From an archaeon (GTDB taxonomy: Archaea; Thermoproteota; Nitrososphaeria; Nitrososphaerales; CADDZS01), in assembly GCA_021792315.1 (NCBI GenBank), contig JAJYUX010000097.1, positions 1 through 5,391 on the forward strand: 5,391 nucleotides of DNA, in the 5' to 3' direction. Below, piece after piece: positions 5,143 to 5,391 of this stretch; positions within the stretch are counted from its first letter, which is position 1; each line of letters begins with the position of its first letter. The notes beneath the pieces are model-generated. The model was not told the origin of the DNA. It saw nothing but the letters and a program-made list of their open reading frames with translations, and made no database searches. The translations under genes were made by a program, and so were the position numbers.

Positions 5143-5181
5143 GGGGCCCACCCCCCACCCCTCCCCCCGGGGGTACCCCCC
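5143..5181 (-). other. G-string tract with predicted G-quadruplex on the minus strand
   Basis: On the plus strand this is a run of C tracts broken by single bases, then five G, TA and six C. The minus strand over 5147-5168 has G tracts of 6, 4, 6 and 3 separated by single-nucleotide loops A, T and T, the form expected of a very stable parallel G-quadruplex. GGGGGTACCCCC at 5169-5180 is a perfect palindrome that could compete with it. The tract stands out sharply from the moderate GC of the window. Tract lengths may be affected by sequencing or assembly error. Confidence 0.6.
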
Positions 5182-5391
5182 AGATTGTAACTCCAGGCGC
5201 CTAAATGTGGTAACATGTTGACGAACGATTGCAAAGCAGAGCTGAATTAAGTCGAACCACGACATGTAGGAAGGGATTAGGGCGAATACTTGTCAAGGTC
5301 ATCGGGAAGAAGCGTGCAAGCTGCGCGTTGTCAATTTTGGTCGAATATTTGCCATTGCAAAGACTACTCGACGATCAACGAGAATATCGAA

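Larger units (their letters stand above)
4767..5391. other. Long gene-free right end
   Basis: About 625 bp with no convincing gene on either strand. Short open frames exist, including 5062-5265 on the minus strand through the G-rich tract and frames running off the right edge after about 5214 and 5281 on the plus strand. None shows a recognisable domain, and none has a clear start signal. The notable contents are the A/T-only palindrome at 4957-4995 and the C-rich tract at 5143-5181. Confidence 0.5.

Noticed and set aside
5062..5265. 67-residue minus-strand frame through the G-rich tract
   Set aside because: Its Gly-rich middle is just the translated G tract, the rest lacks any recognised domain, and its ATG has no convincing ribosome site or TATA box.
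5214..5391. Plus-strand frames running off the right edge (from about 5214 and 5281)
   Set aside because: Both remain open to the end, but they are short, overlap each other in different frames, and lack recognisable motifs. They cannot be called without the next sequence.
1..5391. CRISPR array, insertion sequence or rRNA gene
   Set aside because: No regularly spaced repeats, no transposase frame or paired terminal repeats, and no rRNA-like sequence were seen on either strand.

Overview
The window looks like chromosomal DNA from an archaeon, most likely a mesophilic Thermoproteota/Nitrososphaeria-type lineage. This is an inference from gene families and promoter style, not a database result. 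Supporting signs are a short ArnR/HTH_45-like winged-helix regulator, a VapBC module with a ribbon-helix-helix antitoxin, A/T-only TATA boxes about 26-40 nt upstream of starts with short or absent leaders, and frequent TTG starts. Base composition is moderate except at two extreme tracts near the right end.

Layout. (1) 54-1019, plus strand: a four-helix membrane protein of unknown function, then after 12 nt a 90-residue winged helix-turn-helix protein. They form a probable two-gene operon. (2) 1058-2617, minus strand, converging on that operon: a GT39/PMT-type integral membrane glycosyltransferase with a C-terminal ectodomain. (3) 2636-2874: intergenic, holding the glycosyltransferase promoter and a plus-strand segment resembling the 3' half of a tRNA. 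(4) 2875-3526, minus strand: a vapB-vapC toxin-antitoxin pair with 11 nt overlap, preceded by a TATA box embedded in a perfect palindrome that is a likely autoregulatory operator. (5) 3836-4231, minus strand: a DUF1801/YdhG-like protein with its own TATA box. (6) 4575-4766, plus strand: a small, probably real 63-residue helical protein resembling the UvrB/UvrC (UVR) motif. (7) 4767-5391: no convincing gene. It carries a 39-bp tract made only of A and T that is a near-perfect palindrome, and about 150 bp further on a C-rich tract whose minus strand has the form of a very stable G-quadruplex.

How the parts relate. The genes do not form one pathway; this reads as a mosaic accessory region of one-gene or two-gene units. 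The most coherent units are the membrane protein plus wHTH pair (possibly a split membrane-sensor/regulator) and the VapBC module. The least explained part is the gene-free right end, where the AT-only palindrome and the G-string/G4 tract could be a regulatory, replication or structural element. No clear new defence system or multi-gene novelty is visible.
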